From JANQPC01 sp039208375 (GTDB taxonomy: Bacteria > Pseudomonadota > Alphaproteobacteria > Rhodobacterales > Rhodobacteraceae), in contig JBCCRC010000026.1 in the NCBI GenBank assembly GCA_039208375.1, positions 1 to 42,351 of the forward strand: a stretch of DNA of 42,351 nt, in the 5' to 3' direction. Shown piece after piece: positions 17,429-25,291 of this stretch (position 1 is the first letter of the stretch; each line of letters opens with the position of its first letter). The position numbers and the translations under genes are program-made. The notes beneath the pieces are model-generated. The model was not told where the DNA came from. It ran no database searches and saw nothing but the letters and a program-made list of their open reading frames with translations.

Positions 17429-17443
17429 GCGCGATCATGTAAA

Positions 17444-17472
17444 CCTGCGCGGCGGTGGGATCGCCGCGCAGG
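17444..17472. terminator. Hairpin between convergent SBP and Ntn-hydrolase genes
   Basis: Perfect 11 bp stem, CCTGCGCGGCG and CGCCGCGCAGG, with a seven-base loop, 15 bp after the SBP stop and 27 bp from the end of the convergent gene. On the minus strand it is followed by TTTACAT; on the plus strand by CCTTTGGGG, so the T tract is weak. It probably ends transcripts from both sides. Confidence 0.6.
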
Positions 17473-17499
17473 CCTTTGGGGCTCGAAACGCAAAGCCCT

Positions 17500-18594
17500 T
17501 TATTCGCGGCACTCCAGAGACGCGAACTGCGCCTTAGTGATCGGGCCGGCCGCTTCCGGCGGAAGGCGTAGGGCACCCTCGAACCTGCGCAGCACATCTT
17601 CCAGAAGCGCCGTGGCCTGGACGGGATCGGCAGGCGCGAAGGCCGCTGTTGCCGCGTCTTCGCCAAGCCCCGCGAGGTTGGCGCTCAACGGCCCCGTTGC
17701 GCAGCTCACCTTCAGGTTATCAAGATCGATCCGCCACTCTCCGCGCTGAGCGGTCAGCCGAAATGTGATCGCGCGCGCGGCGGGAGCAAACGCGATCTGC
17801 CAATGTGTGTGCTTGTTTCTAAGATCTTCCAAAACGGCAAAAGCCGTTTCTGCCGTTGGTGCCCCGCCGTCATCGGCTGCACGCGCCGAAATGGCGAAAC
17901 GGCCGAGACTTCCCGCTTCATCAAGCGTTCTGGCGGCGGGTATCGCGCGCGTGCCGCCGAAACCCGTCAAGGTGGGCAGGGCGGCGAGGGCATCGGCATA
18001 GCTTGTGTTTGTCAAAGCCGGCACAGGCATCTCGGCCCCGCTGTGCACGCGAAGCGCCGCGCCATCGGGCGTGATTGCCGCAGTGGCGCCTGTGGCGTCG
18101 GCCACAAAGAAGTGGATCGGCACCAAATCCTGAATGGCCACCTCGCCGATCACGCCGCGCACCTCCTCGACCGTCGCCGCGCGATCGAGCAGGCGCTGAA
18201 TGAACTCCAATTCGTTGACATGCGCGCGGCCTTCTGGCGGCGGGTAGCGCGCGGCATCGTTCCACATGAGAGAGACGACAAGCCCGGCTGTGTTCATGCC
18301 AGTCGTCGGCATGCCGTAGCCCAAATGATTGAACGTGACGCTGCCGTGCAGAACCTCCCACCGCGCCGCGTTGCCTTCCATAATCGAGCGGCGCCAACCG
18401 CCGCCGGGATTAGCGAAGATCAAACCCGCCCCGGTTTCAGACGTATCGTAACTGTAGGCCACAAGGCGCGCGCCTGGCGGGCCCAGCGCCACGGTAGAAC
18501 AGGCTAGAGCAGCCGTGGCGCTAATGAGAATGCCGATAAGGTGCGCTACAATGCGGCGAAGCCAAGCTGTGCCGCGCTTTGAAAACTCTCGCAT
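17500..18594 (-). CDS. Secreted Ntn-hydrolase (choloylglycine hydrolase/penicillin V acylase-like)
   Basis: 364 residues from ATG 18594-18592; a signal peptide (RIVAHLIGILISATAALA) ends directly before C32, so signal-peptidase cleavage would expose an N-terminal Cys nucleophile, as in linear-amide C-N hydrolases of the Ntn family. Other family features are CSTVALG at the new N terminus, YDTSETG, and TTGMNTAGLVVSLMW, matching the G-M-N-E/T-x-G-L loop of penicillin V acylases and bile-salt hydrolases. These enzymes cleave amide bonds in conjugated compounds such as N-acyl amino acids or N-acyl homoserine lactones. The box ALAC is not a canonical lipobox (Leu at -2, Ala at -3). Divergent from the LytTR gene. 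Confidence 0.8.
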   Translation of the reverse strand: MREFSKRGTAWLRRIVAHLIGILISATAALACSTVALGPPGARLVAYSYDTSETGAGLIFANPGGGWRRSIMEGNAARWEVLHGSVTFNHLGYGMPTTGMNTAGLVVSLMWNDAARYPPPEGRAHVNELEFIQRLLDRAATVEEVRGVIGEVAIQDLVPIHFFVADATGATAAITPDGAALRVHSGAEMPVPALTNTSYADALAALPTLTGFGGTRAIPAARTLDEAGSLGRFAISARAADDGGAPTAETAFAVLEDLRNKHTHWQIAFAPAARAITFRLTAQRGEWRIDLDNLKVSCATGPLSANLAGLGEDAATAAFAPADPVQATALLEDVLRRFEGALRLPPEAAGPITKAQFASLECRE

Positions 18595-18687
18595 GATAGG
18601 ATACCTTTCGACCGAGGCCCGCAGGTTGCGCGACCCGCCGAAACAGGCAGCCACCGGGCTAGGCTCTGGCAACCGGGATTTCGTGAA

Positions 18688-19458
18688 ATGCAGCGCAACG
18701 TCGTGAACGACAGGGGTGGAAGCGTTCTGGCCAGTGCCGCCTGGGAAATTTACGGATCCCCGAAAGTGCTTGGCCTTCTCGCATCCCTGTCAGCGTTGAT
18801 CGCGATTGCGGGGCCCTTTGGCACGGAATGGTCCTACGTCGAAGCCCAGCGCTATCTCTATTGGGGCCTCATCGTTTTTGTCACGGTCTACCCCGTTACG
18901 GTTGTCATGCGGGTGGTGCAGCGGTGGCGAAGGGTGCGACCCGCCGCGCAGATCGCGTTCGCAGCCTTCGTGTCGGCCCTGCCGGTGGCCGGGGCCGTGG
19001 TGGTGATCGGCCTGATTTTTGGGTTCGGGCCATCCGTAGAAGGCACGGCTTGGCTCTACGGGCAATGCGCGTTGATGATCCTGGCGATCCTGATTGCGAT
19101 GAGCCTTGCGGAACACACGCCGTCTTCTGCCGCCGATGCCGGCCAACCGGCCATTCTGCGACGTGTGCCCGGGGCGAAGCGTGGGCGCCTTTTGCGGCTG
19201 ACAGCGCAGGATCATTACGTCGAGATCGTCACCGACCGCGGCGTGACACTCGCACCCATGCGGCTGCGCGACGCGATTGCCGAGGCTGCGCCAGTTGAGG
19301 GCGCACAGGTGCACCGATCGCATTGGGTTGCCAAGGCAGCCGTCGGCGGGCGGCGGGCCGTCGGCGGGCGCATGCGCCTTTTGCTTAGCGATGGCGCCGG
19401 GGTGCCGGTGGGTCGCACGTTCCGAGCGCAGGCAAAAAAGGCCGGCGTGATCGTCTGA
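18688..19458 (+). CDS. Membrane-anchored LytTR-family regulator
   Basis: 256 residues, ATG 18688. Four hydrophobic helices fill about 26-142 (VLGLLASLSALIAIAGP; YLYWGLIVFVTVYPVTVV; IAFAAFVSALPVAGAVVVIG; GQCALMILAILIAMSL). A C-terminal LytTR DNA-binding domain occupies about 160-256: RLLRLTAQDHYVEIVTDRG, then LRDAIAE and VHRSHWVAKAAV, closing with PVGRTFRAQAKKAGV. Such membrane LytTR proteins bind promoter DNA from the membrane. It is divergent from the secreted Ntn-hydrolase with a 93 bp spacer and may control it; the sensed signal is unknown. Confidence 0.88.
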   Translation: MQRNVVNDRGGSVLASAAWEIYGSPKVLGLLASLSALIAIAGPFGTEWSYVEAQRYLYWGLIVFVTVYPVTVVMRVVQRWRRVRPAAQIAFAAFVSALPVAGAVVVIGLIFGFGPSVEGTAWLYGQCALMILAILIAMSLAEHTPSSAADAGQPAILRRVPGAKRGRLLRLTAQDHYVEIVTDRGVTLAPMRLRDAIAEAAPVEGAQVHRSHWVAKAAVGGRRAVGGRMRLLLSDGAGVPVGRTFRAQAKKAGVIV

Positions 19459-19459
19459 C

Positions 19460-19482
19460 CCGCGCGGGAGACATCCGCGCGG
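19460..19482. terminator. Hairpin between convergent LytTR and SufBD genes
   Basis: CCGCGCGG, a seven-base loop, CCGCGCGG: an 8 bp stem sitting directly after the LytTR stop and 14 bp from the SufBD stop. There is no T tract, so it is at best a weak or shared terminator. Confidence 0.45.
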
Positions 19483-19496
19483 CCCACCCCTGCCCG

Positions 19497-20621
19497 TCAC
19501 ATCCCGCCAGATTTCGCCTCTGCCACAAGATCGACAATCCGCTTGCGAAGGCGGGACGGGATCGCTTCATTTTCCAGCGCAAGGAACCCTTGCACGATCA
19601 GATTGCGTGCGGTGTCCTCGTCCAGCCCGCTCGCCATCAGATAATTGAGCTTGTCGCTGTCGATCATGCCCACGCTCGCTTCGTGGCTGAGCATGGCGCC
19701 TTCGGCCAACGCCTGCAGGGCCGGCACGGCAGTGATTTCGCCTCGGTCTGTGAGCTTCAGCCCGTCGCAGCCCAGAAACCCGTTCGTTCCGGCCGCCTTT
19801 CCCACAAGCCGCGCATTGTTGATAATCGTGCCGCCGGCCGACACCATGCGCGCGACGTCTTCGGATTTTGCGCCAGCACCCACAAGATGGGTGTCCGTCT
19901 CAATCGTGCGTTCAGTGCCGTCAGCGGCGAATATGATCGCCTGGCTCACCGAATTGGTATCAGCCCCGAGAAAGGATGTGGACTGGCTGAGGTGGCGTGC
20001 CACCGGCGCCATCATGATCGCGGTAGCCTCGCTGCGCGCGCCCTCGTCCATCTGGGAGTAGCCGTAGGAATAGACGTCCATCCCCGCGCCCCAATGCTCA
20101 ATCGTGACGGATGAGCAGGAGGATCCCTTGCGCATATAGCACTCGCCGATTGAGATGTGGCGGCCTTTGTGCACATGAGTCGGCACCGCAGAGCCCGAGA
20201 TCATCTCAACCTCCGCACCCTCGTCGATCAGCGTGATGTCGTGGGTAAACTGCCGGCCCTGTGGCGTTTCCAACAGCGTAAAGCTTTGAACCGGCAGGCG
20301 CACCTTCGCGCCGGGTTTGACCCAGATGAAATGACCAAGCGGATCATGCATGTGCTCGGCCACCATGGCGATGTGCTCGTTCTCGTCAGGAGAGACGAGG
20401 CCGAACATCAGGTCTTGCACAAAATCGTAGGTTCGCAACGCCTCACTGAGCGGCAGGACTTCCACGCCGGGATCATGGGATTGCGCAAAGCGCACCGTGG
20501 CATCGGCCAAAAGGCTCGTCGCTGCGCGTGTGCCGGGATCGTCAAATCCCACATCCAACAGAATGTCGCGTTCTTCGTTGCTCAGATCGGGGCCTTTCGC
20601 AGGCGCAGCTGATCCGACCAT
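19497..20621 (-). CDS. SufB/SufD-family Fe-S scaffold protein (SmsB-like)
   Basis: 374 residues from ATG 20621-20619, GGAGGAA eleven bases upstream. It has the SufBD beta-helix core (about 95-315) with a short N-terminal helical part. Residues placed like the E. coli SufB active site are visible: C285 in NGFLGCDGLKL, and H313-E314 in LSHEASVGMIDSDKLNYL, followed by the helical tail ARNLIVQGFL. The protein is shorter than housekeeping SufB (~480) or SufD. It would build or transfer Fe-S clusters together with the ATPase encoded 31 bp upstream. No sufA, sufS, sufE, sufT or iscR gene is present in this window. Function assigned from family and operon structure. Confidence 0.85.
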   Translation of the reverse strand: MVGSAAPAKGPDLSNEERDILLDVGFDDPGTRAATSLLADATVRFAQSHDPGVEVLPLSEALRTYDFVQDLMFGLVSPDENEHIAMVAEHMHDPLGHFIWVKPGAKVRLPVQSFTLLETPQGRQFTHDITLIDEGAEVEMISGSAVPTHVHKGRHISIGECYMRKGSSCSSVTIEHWGAGMDVYSYGYSQMDEGARSEATAIMMAPVARHLSQSTSFLGADTNSVSQAIIFAADGTERTIETDTHLVGAGAKSEDVARMVSAGGTIINNARLVGKAAGTNGFLGCDGLKLTDRGEITAVPALQALAEGAMLSHEASVGMIDSDKLNYLMASGLDEDTARNLIVQGFLALENEAIPSRLRKRIVDLVAEAKSGGM

Positions 20622-20652
20622 TCTTAGCGTTCCTCCATCTTGGGTTCGCGCC

Positions 20653-21363
20653 TCAGGCGGCTGGTGCCGTGTAGCCACGAGTTTGAACGTGATTGAATAA
20701 ATGCTGCGGGTCGCCAGAATGCAGAATTCGGCCTTCCCGCATGATATGCGCGCGGTCCGCATTGACGTGGTTTAGGATAAGCCCGGTATGTGTAATCACG
20801 AGGCCAGAGCAGGTTCTTCCGCTTCGATCGTGCGCCCGCACAACACGCGCGATCGCATCGCCCACAGCGGTGACATGCTCAAGGTCAACGCCGCTCTCGG
20901 GTTCGTCGAAAAGCAGAAGGCGCGGATCCTGCAGAACAAGCTTCAGCACTTCCCAGCGTTTGATCTCGCCGCCAGAGAACCCAACGTTCATATCGCGGCC
21001 CAGAAACTCGGTTAGATCAAGGGCCGAGGCTTCGCGCTCAAGCTGCGCGCCCGCACCGATCGCATCCGCAAAGCTGCGAACCGATACGCCATCAAGGCTG
21101 GGCGGGCGCTGATAAGCCAGCCCGATACCAAGACAAGCACGGTCGTAAAGATCCATGTCCTGGATCGGCGCGCCATCAAAGAGGATTTCGCCTGATGTAA
21201 TCTCATAGGGTGGCAACCCCATGACAGTTGCGAGCAAGCTCGACTTGCCAGAGCCGTTCGGTCCCAAGAGCACATGCAATTCGCCGTCAGGAAGTGTCAG
21301 ATCGACCGCATTCAGAATCGTTTGCGACCCTATTGCGACGGTAAGATTGCGTATCTCGAGCAT
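20653..21363 (-). CDS. SufC-family ABC ATPase (SmsC-like)
   Basis: 236 residues, ATG 21363-21361 with GGGAGG upstream. Walker A GPNGSGKS at 34-41, Q-loop YQRPPSLDGV at 84-93, signature VGFSGGEIKRWE at 127-138, Walker B LLLFDEPESGVDLE from 149. The GFSGGE signature and the DEPESGxD motif are SufC features, distinguishing it from other ABC ATPases; the QRPP Q-loop resembles archaeal SufC-like proteins more than the proteobacterial QxP-EIPG form, as far as I recall. It is cytosolic and drives conformational change in the SufBD partner. The order C then B matches the minimal SUF-like systems. Confidence 0.9.
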   Translation of the reverse strand: MLEIRNLTVAIGSQTILNAVDLTLPDGELHVLLGPNGSGKSSLLATVMGLPPYEITSGEILFDGAPIQDMDLYDRACLGIGLAYQRPPSLDGVSVRSFADAIGAGAQLEREASALDLTEFLGRDMNVGFSGGEIKRWEVLKLVLQDPRLLLFDEPESGVDLEHVTAVGDAIARVVRAHDRSGRTCSGLVITHTGLILNHVNADRAHIMREGRILHSGDPQHLFNHVQTRGYTAPAA

Positions 21364-21827
21364 CGAGGCCTCCCTATCCATTCTCTAGGTAGGGACGGAT
21401 GGGCGATTATGCTATGATACAGGTCAACCTTGGCCGTGCGTCATGCCATGCGCGCGGCCCGTCCGGACAGCTAGAGCCAAGCTCAGTCGCGAACGACGCC
21501 CCATACGGGCTTGAGGTGGTCCGATTGCGAGGCACCGGACCTGAGCGCGTCACAACGCGACAGCACCCGCCTTACCCGTAAGCTGCGCGTCCTCACTACG
21601 GCGATTTCAAGCTTCGGCTCATTCGGTATACGACGCCCGGTCCGTTATTTATCTCAATGCGGTAGTAGGCGCACCTTAGTGGTCCATAAGGGCGGGATCG
21701 TTGCGGCGTTGGCAAAATCGTGAGGCGTAATAAAGGCCACGTTGACCACGCGGCCAGCGGTTGGCCCGCACGCCTCCTTGGCATGCCCGCCGTCTTCCGG
21801 GGTTTTCCCAATCTCAGGGCCCGATCG
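21364..21827. other. Gene-free stretch of 464 bp
   Basis: No open frame here has ribosome sites or recognisable protein sequence. It holds the leader of the SufC gene (a TTGACC on the minus strand at 21423-21428 with no well-spaced -10), an inverted repeat GGTCCG-N12-CGGACC near 21519-21542, and a small hairpin GGCCA/TGGCC at 21752-21766. Parts (about 21600-21740) are less GC-rich than the neighbours. No tRNA arms were found. It may hold a decayed gene. Confidence 0.5.
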
Positions 21828-22250
21828 CTAGCCCACCACCTCGATCCCGGCGAAGAAATACGCGATCTCTTCCGCCGCCGTTTCCGGCGCGTCCGAGCCG
21901 TGGACGGAGTTCTCGCCCACGCTTTCAGCAAACTCGGCGCGGATCGTGCCGGGCTCGGCATCGGCGGGGTTCGTGGCGCCCATCACTTCGCGGTTTTTGG
22001 CAATCGCGCCCTCACCTTCGAGCACCTGCACCACGACAGGCCCCGAGGCCATGAAGGTGCAGAGTTCGTCGTAGAAGGGGCGTTCGGCGTGCACCTTGTA
22101 GAATTCACCCGCCTGGGCCTTTGTCAGATGAATGCGCTTTTGCGCGGCGATCCGCAGGCCCGCTTCCTCGAACTTGGCGTTGATCTTGCCGGTCAGGTTG
22201 CGCGCCGTGGCGTCCGGTTTGATGATGGAAAGCGTGCGTTCTGTCGCCAT
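21828..22250 (-). CDS. ndk: Nucleoside-diphosphate kinase
   Basis: 140 residues, the standard bacterial length. It transfers the gamma-phosphate of ATP to NDPs through a phosphohistidine. ERTLSIIKPDA opens the protein, the phosphate-binding region shows GATNPADAEPGTIRAEF, and the catalytic His is H117 in NSVHGSD. ATG 22250-22248. It is separated by 105 bp from the small membrane protein upstream and has its own leader. Confidence 0.97.
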   Translation of the reverse strand: MATERTLSIIKPDATARNLTGKINAKFEEAGLRIAAQKRIHLTKAQAGEFYKVHAERPFYDELCTFMASGPVVVQVLEGEGAIAKNREVMGATNPADAEPGTIRAEFAESVGENSVHGSDAPETAAEEIAYFFAGIEVVG

Positions 22251-22355
22251 TACGGGGCCTCATGCTCGAAAGCGGCGGGCCCAGCGCCCGCCGTCACTTG
22301 TGCCGGTCGCCTAACACGCACCGGGGTCGATGGAAAGCCCGCAGAAAAGCGCCAG

Positions 22356-22712
22356 TCAGCCTGCGAAAATCGCCAGCAGAAGGCCCAGCCCGGCGAGGCC
22401 GAGAAGCGCCGCTGACAGCGTTTTCAAAAGGGCCAGGTTACGGCTTTTGGCCTGCTGCCCATAGGCGCTGCCTCCGGTAGCCTCATCCATATCGTCGCGC
22501 AGCACCGCGATATCGTCGAGCGCGGTGGCACCACCGATCGCCCCGAAGAGCGTGATCGCGATGGTCAGAACGGCCAGCGGAATGTCGACACCGGTCGCCC
22601 CGAAGCCCACCACCGCGGCGACACCAATCAGCGCAAAGAGCGCTGTTTTCATGATATCGCCATACTGCGTTGTTCGCGCGATCTGCAATTGCATCCGGAG
22701 GTCTGTGTTCAT
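22356..22712 (-). CDS. Small three-helix membrane protein of unknown function
   Basis: 118 residues from ATG 22712-22710 with GGGGA upstream; ten further codons are open but lack a site. Three hydrophobic helices: TALFALIGVAAVVGFGATGV, IPLAVLTIAITLFGAIGGATAL, and LLKTLSAALLGLAGLGLLLAIFAG. The cytoplasmic linker DDIAVLRDDMDEATGGSAYGQQAKSR (about 65-93) is acidic then polar. No family recognised. It is divergent from the ABC-F gene (105 bp). Confidence 0.75.
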   Translation of the reverse strand: MNTDLRMQLQIARTTQYGDIMKTALFALIGVAAVVGFGATGVDIPLAVLTIAITLFGAIGGATALDDIAVLRDDMDEATGGSAYGQQAKSRNLALLKTLSAALLGLAGLGLLLAIFAG

Positions 22713-22817
22713 CGTGTCCCCGCCCTGTTTCTTGGTCGTCAAAGACTTGCGACGCTAGGGCACTTTACCGCCCACATCAACTTTCGACCGGTGCGGGCCT
22801 CTGCTATGCGGGCGGCG

Positions 22818-24656
22818 ATGCTGCGCATATCCGATATCCGCTACGCCGTGGAAGGCCGCCCACTTTTTGAGAGCGCCTCGGCGATCATCCCGGCGGGCCA
22901 CAAGGTGGGCCTCGTCGGGCGGAATGGCACGGGCAAGACCACGCTCTTCCGCCTGATCCGGGGGGAACTGGCGCTGGAAGCTGGCGATATCGCCCTGCCA
23001 AAGGCCGCGCGGATCGGCGGCGTGGCGCAGGAGGTGCCGGGCAGTGAGGTTTCGCTCCTCGATACGGTGCTGGACGCCGATGCCGAACGCGCGGGCCTTC
23101 TCGCGGAGGCAGACACCGCCCGGGATCCCGCCCGCATCGCCGAAATCCAAACCCGCCTTGCCGATATCGATGCCTGGTCGGCCGAGGCGCGGGCGAGCGC
23201 GATCCTCAAGGGCCTAGGCTTTTCCACCGCCGAACAGGCGATGCCGTGCTCGGCCTTCTCGGGCGGCTGGCGCATGCGCGTGGCACTCGCCGGTGTGCTC
23301 TTTGCGCAGCCGGATCTTCTGCTGCTCGACGAGCCCACGAACTACCTCGACCTCGAAGGCGCCGTGTGGCTCGAGGGCTATCTCGCCCGCTACCCGCACA
23401 CCGTGATCATCATCAGCCACGATCGCGGCCTGTTGAATCGCGCGGTGGGGTCGATCCTTCATCTCGAAGACCGCAAGCTCACCTTCTACCAGGGCGCCTA
23501 CGATGCCTTTGCCGAGGCGCGCGCCGCCCGGCTCGCGGTGGCGGAGGCGGAGCGCAAGAAGCAGGAGGCGCGGCGCGCGCATCTGCAATCCTATGTCGAT
23601 CGCTTTCGCTACAAGGCGGATAAGGCGCGCCAGGCACAATCGCGGCTGAAGATGATCGCCAAGATGAAACCGATCACCTCGCCGCAGGAGGCCGCCCTCC
23701 GCGCCTTCAGCTTCCCCCAACCCAACGAGTTGTCACCGCCCATCGTGGCGCTCGAAAGCGCGAGCGTGGGGTATTCCGAAACTCCGGTTCTGGCGCGGCT
23801 GACGCTGCGCATTGATCAGGACGACCGGATCGCGCTTCTGGGCAAGAATGGCGAGGGAAAATCAACGCTTTCCAAGCTTCTCACCGGGCACCTGATCGCC
23901 ATGGGCGGGCGGGTCACGCGCGCCTCGAAGCTCAGGATTGGGTATTTCGCCCAGCACCAGCTTGATGAGCTTCACGCCGATGAAACCCCACTCGATCATG
24001 TGCGCCGCTTCCGGCCCGAGGAGGCGCCTGCGAAACTACGCGCTCGGCTGGCGGGTTTCGGGATCGGGCAGGCACAGGCAGAAACCGTCGCGGGCCGGCT
24101 TTCGGGCGGGCAAAAAGCGCGCCTGTCACTTCTGCTGGCCACGCTCGATGCGCCGCATCTTCTGGTGCTCGACGAACCGACGAACCACTTGGACATGGAA
24201 AGCCGCGAGGCGCTTGTTGAGGCCCTGACCGATTACTCCGGCGCGGTGGTGATCGTGAGCCACGACATGCACCTCTTGTCGCTCGTGGCCGACAGGCTCT
24301 GGCTCGTCAAGGGCGGCCGTGTGACGCCCTATGAGGGGGATCTCGAAAGCTATAGGCGCGAAATTCTAGCCGAACCGGCGCCGAAGGCGAAAGCGGCGCC
24401 CGCCAAGCCAAAGCCCTCGAAGGAGCGGCTGCAGGCGCTGCGCTCAGAGGTGCGCAGCTGCGAAGCGCGGGTGGAGAAGCTCGAAGAGATGCGCGAAAAG
24501 CTCGCCAAGAAACTGTCCGACCCGGCGCTCTATGAGGATGACCGGATCGATGAGATGGAGGTCTGGCAAAAGAAATACGCCGAGGTCATGGAGGCGCTCG
24601 ACCGCGCCGAGGGGCTTTGGGAGGCGGCGCTTGAAAAGCTTGAGGCGGCGGGGTGA
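22818..24656 (+). CDS. ABC-F ATPase, YheS/Uup-like
   Basis: 612 residues from ATG 22818 (ATG 22806 is four codons earlier and possible). Two ABC domains without membrane segments: Walker A GRNGTGKT at 34-41, signature FSGGW at 147-151, DEPTNYLD at 171-178; second Walker A GKNGEGKS at 342-349, signature LSGGQ at 428-432, DEPTNHLD at 452-459. Between them lies a charged P-site-tRNA interaction motif (AERKKQEARRAHLQSYVDRFRYKA, about 244-267). A C-terminal coiled coil (about 530-610) starts SKERLQALRSEVRSCEARVEKLEE. Such proteins bind the ribosomal E site and rescue or tune stalled translation, or (Uup) help with DNA/ribosome processes. It overlaps the next gene at GTGA. Confidence 0.9.
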   Translation: MLRISDIRYAVEGRPLFESASAIIPAGHKVGLVGRNGTGKTTLFRLIRGELALEAGDIALPKAARIGGVAQEVPGSEVSLLDTVLDADAERAGLLAEADTARDPARIAEIQTRLADIDAWSAEARASAILKGLGFSTAEQAMPCSAFSGGWRMRVALAGVLFAQPDLLLLDEPTNYLDLEGAVWLEGYLARYPHTVIIISHDRGLLNRAVGSILHLEDRKLTFYQGAYDAFAEARAARLAVAEAERKKQEARRAHLQSYVDRFRYKADKARQAQSRLKMIAKMKPITSPQEAALRAFSFPQPNELSPPIVALESASVGYSETPVLARLTLRIDQDDRIALLGKNGEGKSTLSKLLTGHLIAMGGRVTRASKLRIGYFAQHQLDELHADETPLDHVRRFRPEEAPAKLRARLAGFGIGQAQAETVAGRLSGGQKARLSLLLATLDAPHLLVLDEPTNHLDMESREALVEALTDYSGAVVIVSHDMHLLSLVADRLWLVKGGRVTPYEGDLESYRREILAEPAPKAKAAPAKPKPSKERLQALRSEVRSCEARVEKLEEMREKLAKKLSDPALYEDDRIDEMEVWQKKYAEVMEALDRAEGLWEAALEKLEAAG

Positions 24657-25291
24657 GTGATGTTGACTGGGCCCCTTATCTCGACAACGATGAGGAGCTG
24701 ATCTGGGAAGGCCAACCACGCGGGGGATGGTGGGACAGCGCCAGAACACTGACGCTCTTCCTGTTCCTCGGCGTTGCTCTATGTGTGAGCGCTCTGATGG
24801 CCATCTTAGGCATCGCCGAACTGCTCAGCACAGGGCGGCCGGATAATGCGGGCGCCGCGTTCGGCGACGAGGTGCAGCCAATTTCTAAAGTCGCCGCCTT
24901 CCCGATCACGTGCTGGTTGTGGTGCTACGCCGTTGTTGGCTCGCGCGGTCTGCGCCGCAAGGCGCGGTTTGCGATCACACACCGCCGCATGATGGTTCTT
25001 GTTTTGGGGCAACCACCTCGGCTCAGCACCTATGATCTGAGCACAAGAACCGAGGCGGCGATCTGGACGGTGCATCCCCTTTATGTGGGCGACGGCCCTC
25101 CGCGTATTCCGCGCAAGCGACCAAGAGACTTCGTGCAACCTCTGAACACCTACTATCGCTGGCGCGACTCACGACCATCCTGGCCGACCGGACCGCAAAC
25201 CTCGCTTATCCTGCATGACTTGCCCGACGCCGCGCCCGTTCTGCACATCGTGCGCAACCTCGTGGCCCGTTTGCGAGGGATGCAATCCTAA
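24653..25291 (+). CDS. PH-like membrane protein coupled to the ABC-F gene
   Basis: 212 residues, GTG start overlapping the ABC-F stop. The start DEELIWEGQPRGGWW, two helices (LTLFLFLGVALCVSALMAIL and AAFPITCWLWCYAVVGSRG) and RFAITHRRMMVL fit the bacterial PH-like domain pattern seen in small membrane proteins (xGE-x-W-x-G-x-P followed by ITxRR). The C-terminal half is polar with WRDSRPSWPTG and a final helix. Function unknown; the coupling to ABC-F is visible but unexplained. Confidence 0.7.
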   Translation: MSDVDWAPYLDNDEELIWEGQPRGGWWDSARTLTLFLFLGVALCVSALMAILGIAELLSTGRPDNAGAAFGDEVQPISKVAAFPITCWLWCYAVVGSRGLRRKARFAITHRRMMVLVLGQPPRLSTYDLSTRTEAAIWTVHPLYVGDGPPRIPRKRPRDFVQPLNTYYRWRDSRPSWPTGPQTSLILHDLPDAAPVLHIVRNLVARLRGMQS

